Positions 57,544 through 64,000 of a stretch of 64,000 nucleotides of DNA are shown one piece after another. Both the position numbers and the translations under genes were made by a program. Each line of letters starts with the position of its first letter. The stretch's first letter is position 1. The stretch is taken from assembly GCF_030407455.1 (NCBI RefSeq), contig NZ_JASDDJ010000004.1, positions 16,769-80,768 on the forward strand. The letters run 5' to 3'. The notes under the pieces are model-generated. The model did not search any database. It had not been told where the DNA came from and was given only the letters and a program-made list of their open reading frames with translations. The DNA is from Psychrobacter sp. 5A.1. GTDB lineage: Bacteria > Pseudomonadota > Gammaproteobacteria > Pseudomonadales > Moraxellaceae.

Positions 57544-58419
57544 ATGGTAAAAAACATATTCTTAGCGTTTGGCCTAACACTGCCTTTAATTGGCTGCGTC
57601 ACCACGACCTCTCCCGTCGCGACCACCAAGAGCTACATCGTAGATAGCAAAACCTACCAAGCCACTGGCAAAAGCGAACGCATAAAAACCATCGTCCTGC
57701 ACTATACGGTCTCAGACAATGACCGATCTATCAACACACTGACCACAGGCAAGGTCAGCGCCCATTATCTTATTTTAGATAATGACGATGATAAAATTTA
57801 TAATTTAGTACCAGAAAATGAACGCGCTTGGCATGCGGGTGACGGTGGCTTTGCAGGACGGACGATATTAAACGATACTTCTATCGGCATAGAAATCGTC
57901 AATGCAGGAATTGCGCCTGAGTATCAAAATGCATTAAAAGACGGCCAGCTGGCGTATCATCCTTATGACCATTATCTCGCTTTTGATGAGTTGCAGATTA
58001 AAAAGGTCGCGGAGCTGGTACAAGATATCACCGCCAGATATGACATCTCACCAAAGAATATCATCGGTCATTCTGATATGGCACCCTCACGTAAGATAGA
58101 CCCCGGTGCCAAATTCCCGTGGCAGCAGCTGTATAAGCAATATGGCATCGGCGCTTGGTATGATGATGCTGATAAGCTTGCTTTTATGGATATAAACGCA
58201 TTTGCAACGGCAACGATACCTGAGATTAAGCAGCAGTTTCGTGATTATGGCTATCAAATCAATAATAGTGACGAGTGGGACAAAGCCAGTCGCGATGTCA
58301 TCTATGCGTTTCAGCTACACTTTCGACCCCTCAATCCAACGGGCGAAATAGATTTAGAGACTTATGCTATTTTAAAGGCATTGAATAAGAAGTATGCTAA
58401 TACCAATGATTTTTATTAA
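57544..58419 (+). CDS. amiD: N-acetylmuramoyl-L-alanine amidase lipoprotein, AmiD-like
   Basis: A 291-residue lipoprotein (LPLIGCVTTT lipobox, Cys about 19) with an amidase_2 domain at about 45-200: zinc His in IVLHYTVSDND, SAHYLILDND, ERAWHAGDGGF, and IIGHSDMAPSRKIDPGAKFPWQQL. A C-terminal peptidoglycan-binding-type region follows (about 225-285). AmiD cleaves the amide bond of muropeptides at the outer membrane. The layout matches the E. coli protein. Confidence 0.9.
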   Translation: MVKNIFLAFGLTLPLIGCVTTTSPVATTKSYIVDSKTYQATGKSERIKTIVLHYTVSDNDRSINTLTTGKVSAHYLILDNDDDKIYNLVPENERAWHAGDGGFAGRTILNDTSIGIEIVNAGIAPEYQNALKDGQLAYHPYDHYLAFDELQIKKVAELVQDITARYDISPKNIIGHSDMAPSRKIDPGAKFPWQQLYKQYGIGAWYDDADKLAFMDINAFATATIPEIKQQFRDYGYQINNSDEWDKASRDVIYAFQLHFRPLNPTGEIDLETYAILKALNKKYANTNDFY

Positions 58420-58463
58420 CCCTTTCATATCATCAATAATAAACGAGCTGTACAAGGAATTTT

Positions 58464-59210
58464 ATGAGCACATTGTTTAGCGTAAATTTGAATAAATTGG
58501 CTTTAATCCGTAACTCTCGCGGTACTGACTACCCTAACTTATTGTATTTTGTGAAAAAGCTGATTGACCTAGGTGTCAAAGGCTTTACCGTACATCCGAG
58601 ACCCGATGAGCGCCATATCAGATACCAAGATGTCTATGATATCAGTGCATTCTTAAAGGACTATCCAGAGATTGAGTTCAATATCGAAGGCAACCCAAAT
58701 GAGCAGTTTTTAAAGATTATCCGTGAGGTAAAACCGCATCAATGTACGCTCGTGCCAGACAGTGACGATCAGCTGACCTCGGATCATGGCTTTGATATCA
58801 TCACCCATCATGAATTTTTATCAACGTTGAGCAAAGAGCTAGAAACGTTCGGTACGCGCTGTGCGGTATTCATCGACCCTGATATCGAACAAATCAAAGC
58901 AGTCATCGAAAGTGATGTACAGACGATCGAGATGTATACCGAAGAATGGGCGCGCGCTTACAGTAATGGTAAGAGCGATGACAATGTTGAATTCGATGAG
59001 GTCAAGCAACGCTTTAGCGACTGTATCACCCTAGCCAATCAAAACGGTATCCGCGTCAATGCGGGTCATGATTTGAATTTGGATAATTTGGCTGACTTGC
59101 TCGCGCTTAGTGATATTGCTGAGGTGTCTATCGGTCATGCGTTTACGATTGAATCACTAGAGCAAGGCATGGATAATGTGGTGCGTCAGTATTTGGCGAT
59201 ATGTGAGTAA
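58464..59210 (+). CDS. pdxJ: Pyridoxine 5'-phosphate synthase
   Basis: A 248-residue TIM-barrel enzyme closing the pyridine ring of vitamin B6 from deoxyxylulose 5-phosphate and 3-amino-2-oxopropyl phosphate. Motifs: SVNLNKLALIRNSRG, TVHPRPDERHI, QCTLVPDSDDQLTSDHGFD, FIDPD, NAGHDLNLDNL and VSIGHAFTIESL. AAGGA precedes the ATG. The more common first-strand motif NVDHVATLR is altered to NLNKLALIRNSRG, a known variant in some gammaproteobacteria. Confidence 0.9.
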   Translation: MSTLFSVNLNKLALIRNSRGTDYPNLLYFVKKLIDLGVKGFTVHPRPDERHIRYQDVYDISAFLKDYPEIEFNIEGNPNEQFLKIIREVKPHQCTLVPDSDDQLTSDHGFDIITHHEFLSTLSKELETFGTRCAVFIDPDIEQIKAVIESDVQTIEMYTEEWARAYSNGKSDDNVEFDEVKQRFSDCITLANQNGIRVNAGHDLNLDNLADLLALSDIAEVSIGHAFTIESLEQGMDNVVRQYLAICE

Positions 59211-59231
59211 AAAGCGTTAGAAGGAGTCGAT

Positions 59232-59429
59232 ATGAGTGACTTAACACGTGAAGATCAACAAGACGAGCTTGAGAAATATCTAGAAGAAAAAGCCAAACAA
59301 GCGCAAGAAAATGAGCAGGAAGCGAAACCGCTTTCTGCTTATGATGCTTGTGTGCTAAAGGAAAGTGCTAAGATTCATGAGTTGATTGCTGAGGCTAAGA
59401 AGCGTTCAGAGGATGAACCGTCTTATTAA
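59232..59429 (+). CDS. Small charged hypothetical protein (65 residues)
   Basis: A 65-residue protein rich in Glu, Lys and Gln (QQDELEKYLEEKAKQAQENEQEAKPLSAYDACVLKESAKIHELIAEAKKRSED), helical and possibly coiled-coil. AGGAG lies before the ATG. It starts 22 bases after pdxJ, probably in the same transcript. I do not recognise a family. A frameshifted second copy is at 63157-63395, showing this gene has been duplicated locally. Confidence 0.7.
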   Translation: MSDLTREDQQDELEKYLEEKAKQAQENEQEAKPLSAYDACVLKESAKIHELIAEAKKRSEDEPSY

Positions 59430-59531
59430 AATACCTAGATTAACACACCAAGTGCAACGCTAAATAATATTATAGAACACCTGGTTTGGCGTTCTAAAAG
59501 CGGTATCCTGATGGTTTGTGCAAGTTGCGAT

Positions 59532-59583
59532 GGCTAGGTTTTGGGGTGGTGACGCGAAGCAAGCGACGACCCAAACCGTAGCC
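59532..59583. other. GC-rich long hairpin between the small gene and the ACT gene
   Basis: GGCTA-GGTTTTGGG pairs with CCCAAACC-G-TAGCC, with an inner CGC/GCG stem around GAAGCAA. The surrounding ~120 bases are more GC-rich than the neighbourhood. No T run follows. No second copy in the window. Confidence 0.5.
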
Positions 59584-59649
59584 AGCGCCGCGCCCAGACT
59601 GGCAGATACAAGTGGAAGGCGGGAAATAGCTCACTTACTTATAAAATAC

Positions 59650-60048
59650 CTATTCATTACTCAGCTCTTTTAACGCCAATAGCGCATGCTCCGCCTTATC
59701 ATTCGACACAAATATATGGTCATGATAATAGGCAGCGATCACATTGGCACTGATACCTTTTGAGGTCAATTTGGTTGACACGGCTGCGGTTAGACCTACC
59801 GCTTCTAGACTTGAATGAACTGTCAAAGTAATTTGCCGAAACACACCCTCGTAATGCAAACCCACCTCATCAGCATTGTCTTTTGTCAAAACCAGAGTCA
59901 ACCCCTCTGTCTCCATAAACGTCGCGATTGGTGCTAAATTTACGTATTCTGCTAGTTCTCCTTTTACAGTACAAAACACAAACAACTCATCAACCAGTGC
60001 TGGCTGCATCGAACTCAATAGCTCATTGAGATCTGTAATTCCTGACAT
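59650..60048 (-). CDS. ACT-domain protein (COG3602-like)
   Basis: A 132-residue protein with two ACT-like halves. SGITDLNELLSSMQPALVDELFVFCTV at the N-terminus and GLTAAVSTKLTSKGISANVIAAYYHDHIFV are family-typical. ACT domains bind small ligands, often amino acids; the function is unknown. The ATG at 60048 follows AGGAAG; 18 upstream codons in frame are excluded. Confidence 0.85.
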   Translation of the reverse strand: MSGITDLNELLSSMQPALVDELFVFCTVKGELAEYVNLAPIATFMETEGLTLVLTKDNADEVGLHYEGVFRQITLTVHSSLEAVGLTAAVSTKLTSKGISANVIAAYYHDHIFVSNDKAEHALLALKELSNE

Positions 60049-60170
60049 TTTATTCTTCCTTATTTTAATCTTTGTTGACCGTAATTTTAGCATGTGTCTC
60101 ATTGTCTATACTCGTGAAAGTACGCTATAAACGCTAGCCTTTATTTCCAAACACTCAAATCGTAAACACC

Positions 60171-60195
60171 AAAAAGGTGAGCCGAAGCCCACCTT
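60171..60195 (-). terminator. Orphan terminator of the purL relic
   Basis: On the minus strand GGTGGGC-TTCG-GCTCACC with a stable TTCG loop is followed by five T. It lies about 60 bases after the relic's stop, where the terminator of an intact purL would be. Confidence 0.75.
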
Positions 60196-60255
60196 CTTAT
60201 TTTAAAAAACAGCTGTCTAAAACTATCAGCAATTACTAGAGGTTTGAGTAGCGAC

Positions 60256-60510
60256 TAGCGCAACCAAGCTCGGGCATTGCGGAACATACGCATCCACGCG
60301 CCATCCTCGTCCCACTCCTCCCATTTTCAGCTATATGCTTTTAAATGGCACTCAGGATGTGGCCTCATGATAGCGACACGACCATCGATGCTACATAGAT
60401 CTGTGACACCGCCGACAGAACCATTTGGATTGAGCGGATACGTCTCAATTGGATAATCTGCTAGGTACTCAACCAGAGTCCAGACGTTTGTATAGGTGCG
60501 ACGCAACACA
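60256..60510 (-). pseudogene. purL: 3'-terminal relic of purL (FGAM synthase)
   Basis: The minus-strand frame encodes [32 protein letters not shown] and, after one in-frame TGA (60328-60330), WEEWDEDGAWMRMFRNARAW then TAG. These are the last ~75 residues of phosphoribosylformylglycinamidine synthase, the end of its glutaminase domain with the catalytic His and Glu (HPE). Upstream the homology stops and stop codons appear. A full gene is about 1300 codons, so this is a remnant. An intact purL must be elsewhere. Confidence 0.85.
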
Positions 60511-60757
60511 CCCTATATAGTTTCAAAAATAGTCCTATCCACCAGCTATTTAGGCTACTCATTGCGATAGGCTAATGATAAAATCACCGCTCACAGGGTT
60601 ATAGATAGTATCACTGCTCGCACCATCTCGTTGGCTTCCCGCATCGTTAGTTTTACTGAAGGCTAGGAAGCTGCACGGCTTTGATAGTTTGATCCTATTA
60701 GCAGTCCCCATACCTGCATGATCAAGCAGACGCCCATATATTAAAAAAGGAATCTTT
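60511..60757. other. Gap between the purL relic and kbl
   Basis: About 250 bases with no gene. It should hold the kbl-tdh promoter; I see no clear consensus. Confidence 0.4.
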
Positions 60758-61948
60758 ATGTATCAGGACTTTCAAAAGCATCTACAACAAGAAATCAGCG
60801 ATATACGCTCGGCAGGACTATATAAGACCGAGCGCATTATCACCTCCCCGCAAGATGCGCTCATCAAGATCGCCGATGGCCGTGAAGTGCTTAACTTCTG
60901 CGCCAATAATTACCTTGGACTGTCTGACCACCCTGAGATTAAAAAGGCGGCTATAGAGGCCATCGAAAACTCAGGTTATGGTATGTCATCGGTGCGTTTT
61001 ATTTGTGGTACGCAAGATTTGCATAAGCAATTAGAAGCGTCAATTTCTAAGTTTTTTAATACCGAAGATACGATTCTTTATGCGGCCTGTTTCGATGCCA
61101 ATGGCGGTGCCTTTGAGCCATTACTGACCAATGAAGATGCGATTATTTCTGATTCGTTAAATCATGCTTCAATCATCGACGGTGTGCGCCTGTGTAAAGC
61201 TGCGCGTTATCGCTACGCCAATGCGGATATGCAAGATTTAGAGACTCAATTACAAGCGGCGCAAGCTCAGCGTTTTCGTTTGATCGTCACCGATGGTGTG
61301 TTTTCGATGGACGGTAATGTGGCGCCAATGGATGAGATTTATGCGTTGGCACAAAAATATGATGCCATGGTAATGATTGACGAATCGCATTCAGCAGGCG
61401 TGGTCGGTCGCACTGGTGGCGGCGTGACTGAATTGTTTGATCTACGTGGTGACATTGAGCTGATCACGGGTACTTTAGGCAAGGCGTTCGGCGGTGCTAT
61501 TGGCGGCTTTACGACAGGTAAAAAAGAAATGATTGAGATGCTGCGTCAACGCTCACGCCCGTATCTGTTTTCCAACTCTATTCCTCCTATGGTGGCGGCC
61601 GCTGGGGTAAAAGCGTTTGAGATGCTGTCACAAGACAATACCTTACAAGACCAATTGCATGAAAATACCGCCTATTTTGTGAAGCAAATGCAAGATGCAG
61701 GCTTCGATATCAAGCCTACTGAATCGGCCATTTGTGCGGTGATGCTTTATGACGCCAATGTCTCGCAGCAAATGGCAAACGCACTGCTTGAAGAAGGCAT
61801 TTATGTGATTGGTTTCTTCTATCCTGTCGTACCCAAAAACGAGGCTCGCATTCGTGTCCAGCTCTCTGCCGCTCATACTCGCGAGCAGCTCGACCAGTGT
61901 ATCGCCGCTTTTATCAAAGTCGCCAAGCAAATGAAGGTGATTGATTAA
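60758..61948 (+). CDS. kbl: Glycine C-acetyltransferase (2-amino-3-ketobutyrate CoA ligase)
   Basis: A 396-residue PLP enzyme of the alpha-oxoamine synthase family, splitting 2-amino-3-oxobutyrate with CoA to glycine and acetyl-CoA. Motifs: NFCANNYLGLSDHPEI, DSLNHASIIDGVRLC, VMIDESHSAGVVGRTGGG, and the PLP-lysine in GTLGKAFGGAIGG. AAGGA precedes the ATG. With tdh, 65 bases downstream, it forms the threonine-to-glycine pathway. Confidence 0.96.
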   Translation: MYQDFQKHLQQEISDIRSAGLYKTERIITSPQDALIKIADGREVLNFCANNYLGLSDHPEIKKAAIEAIENSGYGMSSVRFICGTQDLHKQLEASISKFFNTEDTILYAACFDANGGAFEPLLTNEDAIISDSLNHASIIDGVRLCKAARYRYANADMQDLETQLQAAQAQRFRLIVTDGVFSMDGNVAPMDEIYALAQKYDAMVMIDESHSAGVVGRTGGGVTELFDLRGDIELITGTLGKAFGGAIGGFTTGKKEMIEMLRQRSRPYLFSNSIPPMVAAAGVKAFEMLSQDNTLQDQLHENTAYFVKQMQDAGFDIKPTESAICAVMLYDANVSQQMANALLEEGIYVIGFFYPVVPKNEARIRVQLSAAHTREQLDQCIAAFIKVAKQMKVID

Positions 61949-62013
61949 GCGTCGTTCGGATTTACTCGCTGAATTCAATAATTAAGTACAACACAACTAA
62001 ATAAGAGAAAAAT

Positions 62014-63039
62014 ATGAAAGCACTGGTTAAAGCCCATGCCAAAAAAGGCATCTGGATGCAAGACATGCCAGAACCAACAGTCGGCATCAATGACGTTAAA
62101 ATCAAAATTAAAAAAACCGCCATTTGTGGGACAGATTTGCACATTTACAAATGGGATGAGTGGTCAGAAAGAACCATCAAGACGCCAATGATTATCGGAC
62201 ATGAATACGTCGGTATCATTAGTGAAGTGGGCGATGGTGTGAAGCATTTTGAAGTGGGTGACCGCGTCACAGGCGAAGGCCATATCGCGTGCGGGCATTG
62301 CCGTAACTGCCGCCGTGGCAAGCTACATGTGTGCGAAAACACCATAGGCGTGGGCGTTGACCGCGATGGCTCGTTTGCCGAATATTTGGTGATACCTGCC
62401 GATAATGCCATCAAACTCGATGAGCGTATCAGCGATGAGATGGCCGCCATTATGGACCCCTTTGGCAATGCCACTCACACCGCTTTATCATTTCCTGTCC
62501 TTGGTGAAGATGTACTGGTTACGGGTGCGGGACTGATTGGCTCAATGGCAACGGCGATTTGCCGCTTTGCAGGGGCACGTAATATTGTGGTCAGTGATAT
62601 CAGTGATTATCGCTTAGAGCTTGCCAAAAAAATGGGCGCGACGATGACCATCAACCCAGCCAAAGGTGAAACCATCGAAGGCGCTATTGCTGAGTTAAAA
62701 ATGCATGGCTTTGATATTGGGCTTGAGATGTCAGGCTCGCCTCAGGCCTTTGATTCGATGATTAGCAATATGTATAACGGCTCTAAAATTGCGCTCTTGG
62801 GTATTTTACCTAACACCACCACGGTGGATTGGAGCAAGATTATCTTCAAGGCGTTAACCCTAAAAGGTATCTATGGCCGCGAGATGTGGGAGACGTGGTA
62901 TCAGATGGAGCAAATGCTGATTAGCGGTATTGATCTGTCGCCCATCGTTACCCATCGCATGCACATTGATGACTTCCAAGAAGGCTTTGATATCATGGAA
63001 AGTGGGCAATGCGGTAAGGTAATTTTAAGCTGGGATTAA
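62014..63039 (+). CDS. tdh: L-threonine 3-dehydrogenase
   Basis: A 341-residue zinc alcohol-dehydrogenase-family enzyme oxidising threonine to 2-amino-3-oxobutyrate with NAD. Catalytic zinc: [13 protein letters not shown] and GHEYVG; structural zinc: [18 protein letters not shown]-binding [10 protein letters not shown]. Length matches E. coli Tdh (341). Downstream is a terminator. Confidence 0.96.
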   Translation: MKALVKAHAKKGIWMQDMPEPTVGINDVKIKIKKTAICGTDLHIYKWDEWSERTIKTPMIIGHEYVGIISEVGDGVKHFEVGDRVTGEGHIACGHCRNCRRGKLHVCENTIGVGVDRDGSFAEYLVIPADNAIKLDERISDEMAAIMDPFGNATHTALSFPVLGEDVLVTGAGLIGSMATAICRFAGARNIVVSDISDYRLELAKKMGATMTINPAKGETIEGAIAELKMHGFDIGLEMSGSPQAFDSMISNMYNGSKIALLGILPNTTTVDWSKIIFKALTLKGIYGREMWETWYQMEQMLISGIDLSPIVTHRMHIDDFQEGFDIMESGQCGKVILSWD

Positions 63040-63096
63040 TTTTGGCGATTCAGCATTTGATGAGTCGTGGTTAGGGTTTAAATTATCACGACTGAT

Positions 63097-63127
63097 AAAA
63101 CGGCACTGATTTCAGTGCCGTTTTTTA
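63097..63127 (+). terminator. Terminator after tdh
   Basis: AAAACGGCACTG and CAGTGCCGTTTT form a perfect stem with a short loop and T run. Confidence 0.9.
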
Positions 63128-63156
63128 TGTGGTAAAAATCATATGGAGGATAAACT

Positions 63157-63395
63157 ATGGGCGTTTCTGAAGCAGATAAACTTGAAAAGTATTTAGTAGA
63201 AAAAGCCAAGCAAGATCAGGAAAATAGAAATCTGAAACTCTTTCTGCATTTAATGCTTGCGTGTTAAGGAAAAGTGCTAAGATTCATGAGTTGATTGCGG
63301 AAGCAAGGAAGGGTTTGGAGGAGAAGTGGTTTTTAGATATAATTTCGGTATTTTACCAAAATAGTAACGTAAATCGCCTTGTTGAACTAGTATGA
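63157..63395 (+). pseudogene. Frameshifted copy of the small charged protein gene
   Basis: A strong ribosome site (GGAGGA, 6 bases) and ATG start MGVSEADKLEKYLVEKAKQD, clearly homologous to the protein at 59232. After about residue 25 the frame runs to TAA near 63266, while the shifted frame continues the homology (ETLSAFNACVLRKSAKIHEL) to TGA at 63393-63395, with a ~25-residue unrelated tail. A single-base indel near 63225-63232 explains it. Confidence 0.8.
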
Positions 63396-63408
63396 AAAGA
63401 AGTCCTGA

Positions 63409-64000
63409 TTATGCTGTTTGAGAGACATCAGTGGCCTCAAAATCTTCATAATAAAGCGGGTCAAAGAGGGATATAGTTTCAATTTCGTTAACTCTAATAA
63501 GCATTTTCAGATCATCAACTTTATCGGAATTTACCTTATAGTTGGTATCTAGAAATTGATTTTTTTCATACATAGGCATGTAATTACAATTAGTGATCAG
63601 TGTGAGCGTATCCTTATCTCTATATCCACTTAGAAACGGAATGATCATGATATTCTCTAAATCCACATTATTAAATTGCTCACTTACTACAAAACCGATA
63701 TACACTTTTCGAGATTTTAGAGAAACCTTAACGAAAGAATCTTTTTGCATAGCGTGAATAACTATATTGAGGACACCATCTAAGCCCATAAGTGCCTTAT
63801 AATCATCTTCTGAGGTATTTGGGTTTCTCTGTCCTTCGCAAATAATCCATGAAAAAAAAGCAACTACAATTCCATGAAAATAAATAGGATTTTCATCAAA
63901 AAACTCAATACTAAAGATTTTTTTATTTAACCACGCTATGATGCTGAAAGCAGAGTCATAAATGCATAATGAAATGGCTTCTATAAACCAATTTACTATG
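63409..64000 (-). CDS. Unrecognised membrane protein, cut by the window edge
   Basis: The minus-strand frame is open from the window end at 64000 to TAA at 63409, at least 196 codons, so the ATG at 63789 is internal rather than the true start. The visible N-terminal part has a hydrophobic stretch (ISLCIYDSAFSIIAWL) and a second (YFHGIVVAFFSWIICEG). The rest is soluble and contains SFVKVSLKSRKVYIGFVV, a beta-rich, Sm-like pattern, and IIPFLSGYRDKDTLTLIT. No family I can name. Convergent with the decayed small gene. Confidence 0.6.
   Translation of the reverse strand, partial: IVNWFIEAISLCIYDSAFSIIAWLNKKIFSIEFFDENPIYFHGIVVAFFSWIICEGQRNPNTSEDDYKALMGLDGVLNIVIHAMQKDSFVKVSLKSRKVYIGFVVSEQFNNVDLENIMIIPFLSGYRDKDTLTLITNCNYMPMYEKNQFLDTNYKVNSDKVDDLKMLIRVNEIETISLFDPLYYEDFEATDVSQTA

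Overview
The window reads as a chromosomal segment of a gammaproteobacterium of the family Moraxellaceae, most likely Psychrobacter. This is inferred from gene content and sequence character: a wax-ester synthase/DGAT, type II secretion genes scattered singly rather than in one operon, a Moraxellaceae-type S21 protein, an rpsU-yqeY pair, moderate AT richness, and several families of small terminal-inverted-repeat elements. No 16S gene or species marker is present, so the genus is an inference.

Layout. 1-4.3 kb: a stand-alone DsbD-alpha protein beside a second exported protein cut by the window edge, then gspG, gspF and an unrecognised 353-residue protein (all minus). 4.6-5.2 kb: a tRNA-Pro/Arg/His cluster with a consensus sigma-70 promoter. 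5.3-8.3 kb: a compact McrB-McrC type IV restriction pair. 8.5-20.2 kb: DUF4442 protein, exported RidA-like protein, gspE, thiG, wax-ester synthase, suhB, dxs, ribA, hemF. 20.5-28.3 kb: lipoprotein cytochrome c', MscS channel, glyoxalase I, beta carbonic anhydrase, a potABC-type polyamine transporter without potD, and a MetR-like regulator. 28.5-30.2 kb: a membrane-anchored HNH nuclease with C-terminal Ltp-type repeats, whose third repeat is cut off by an in-frame TAG. 30.4-42.9 kb: crcB, tsaD, two lipoproteins (one a cytochrome c), rpsU-yqeY, bepA, a TusA-like protein, rpoH, a DUF423 protein, thiS, hpf-rpoN and a nitrilase-family amidohydrolase. 43-47 kb: the lptM-lysA-dapF-xerC group. 48-53.2 kb: ackA-pta, nadD-rsfS. 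53.2-57.4 kb: an accessory segment with two AraC regulators, an AhpD-like protein, a YiiM-like MOSC protein and a transglutaminase-like protein. 57.5-64 kb: an AmiD-like amidase, pdxJ, a small charged protein, an ACT protein, a purL 3' relic, kbl-tdh, a frameshifted copy of the small protein, and a membrane protein running off the window.

Most genes are housekeeping: isoprenoid, riboflavin, heme, thiamine, B6, NAD, lysine/DAP, acetate and threonine metabolism, ribosome hibernation and silencing, and alternative sigma factors. The more unusual material is accessory. The best candidate for an undescribed system is the membrane-anchored HNH-Ltp protein: Ltp is known from a phage superinfection-exclusion lipoprotein, here joined to a nuclease domain. 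The window also carries at least four small inverted-repeat families flanked by TA. Two insertions sit exactly at gene 3' ends and supply the stop codon. Other remnants are a purL 3' end with its terminator and a decayed duplicate of a small gene.
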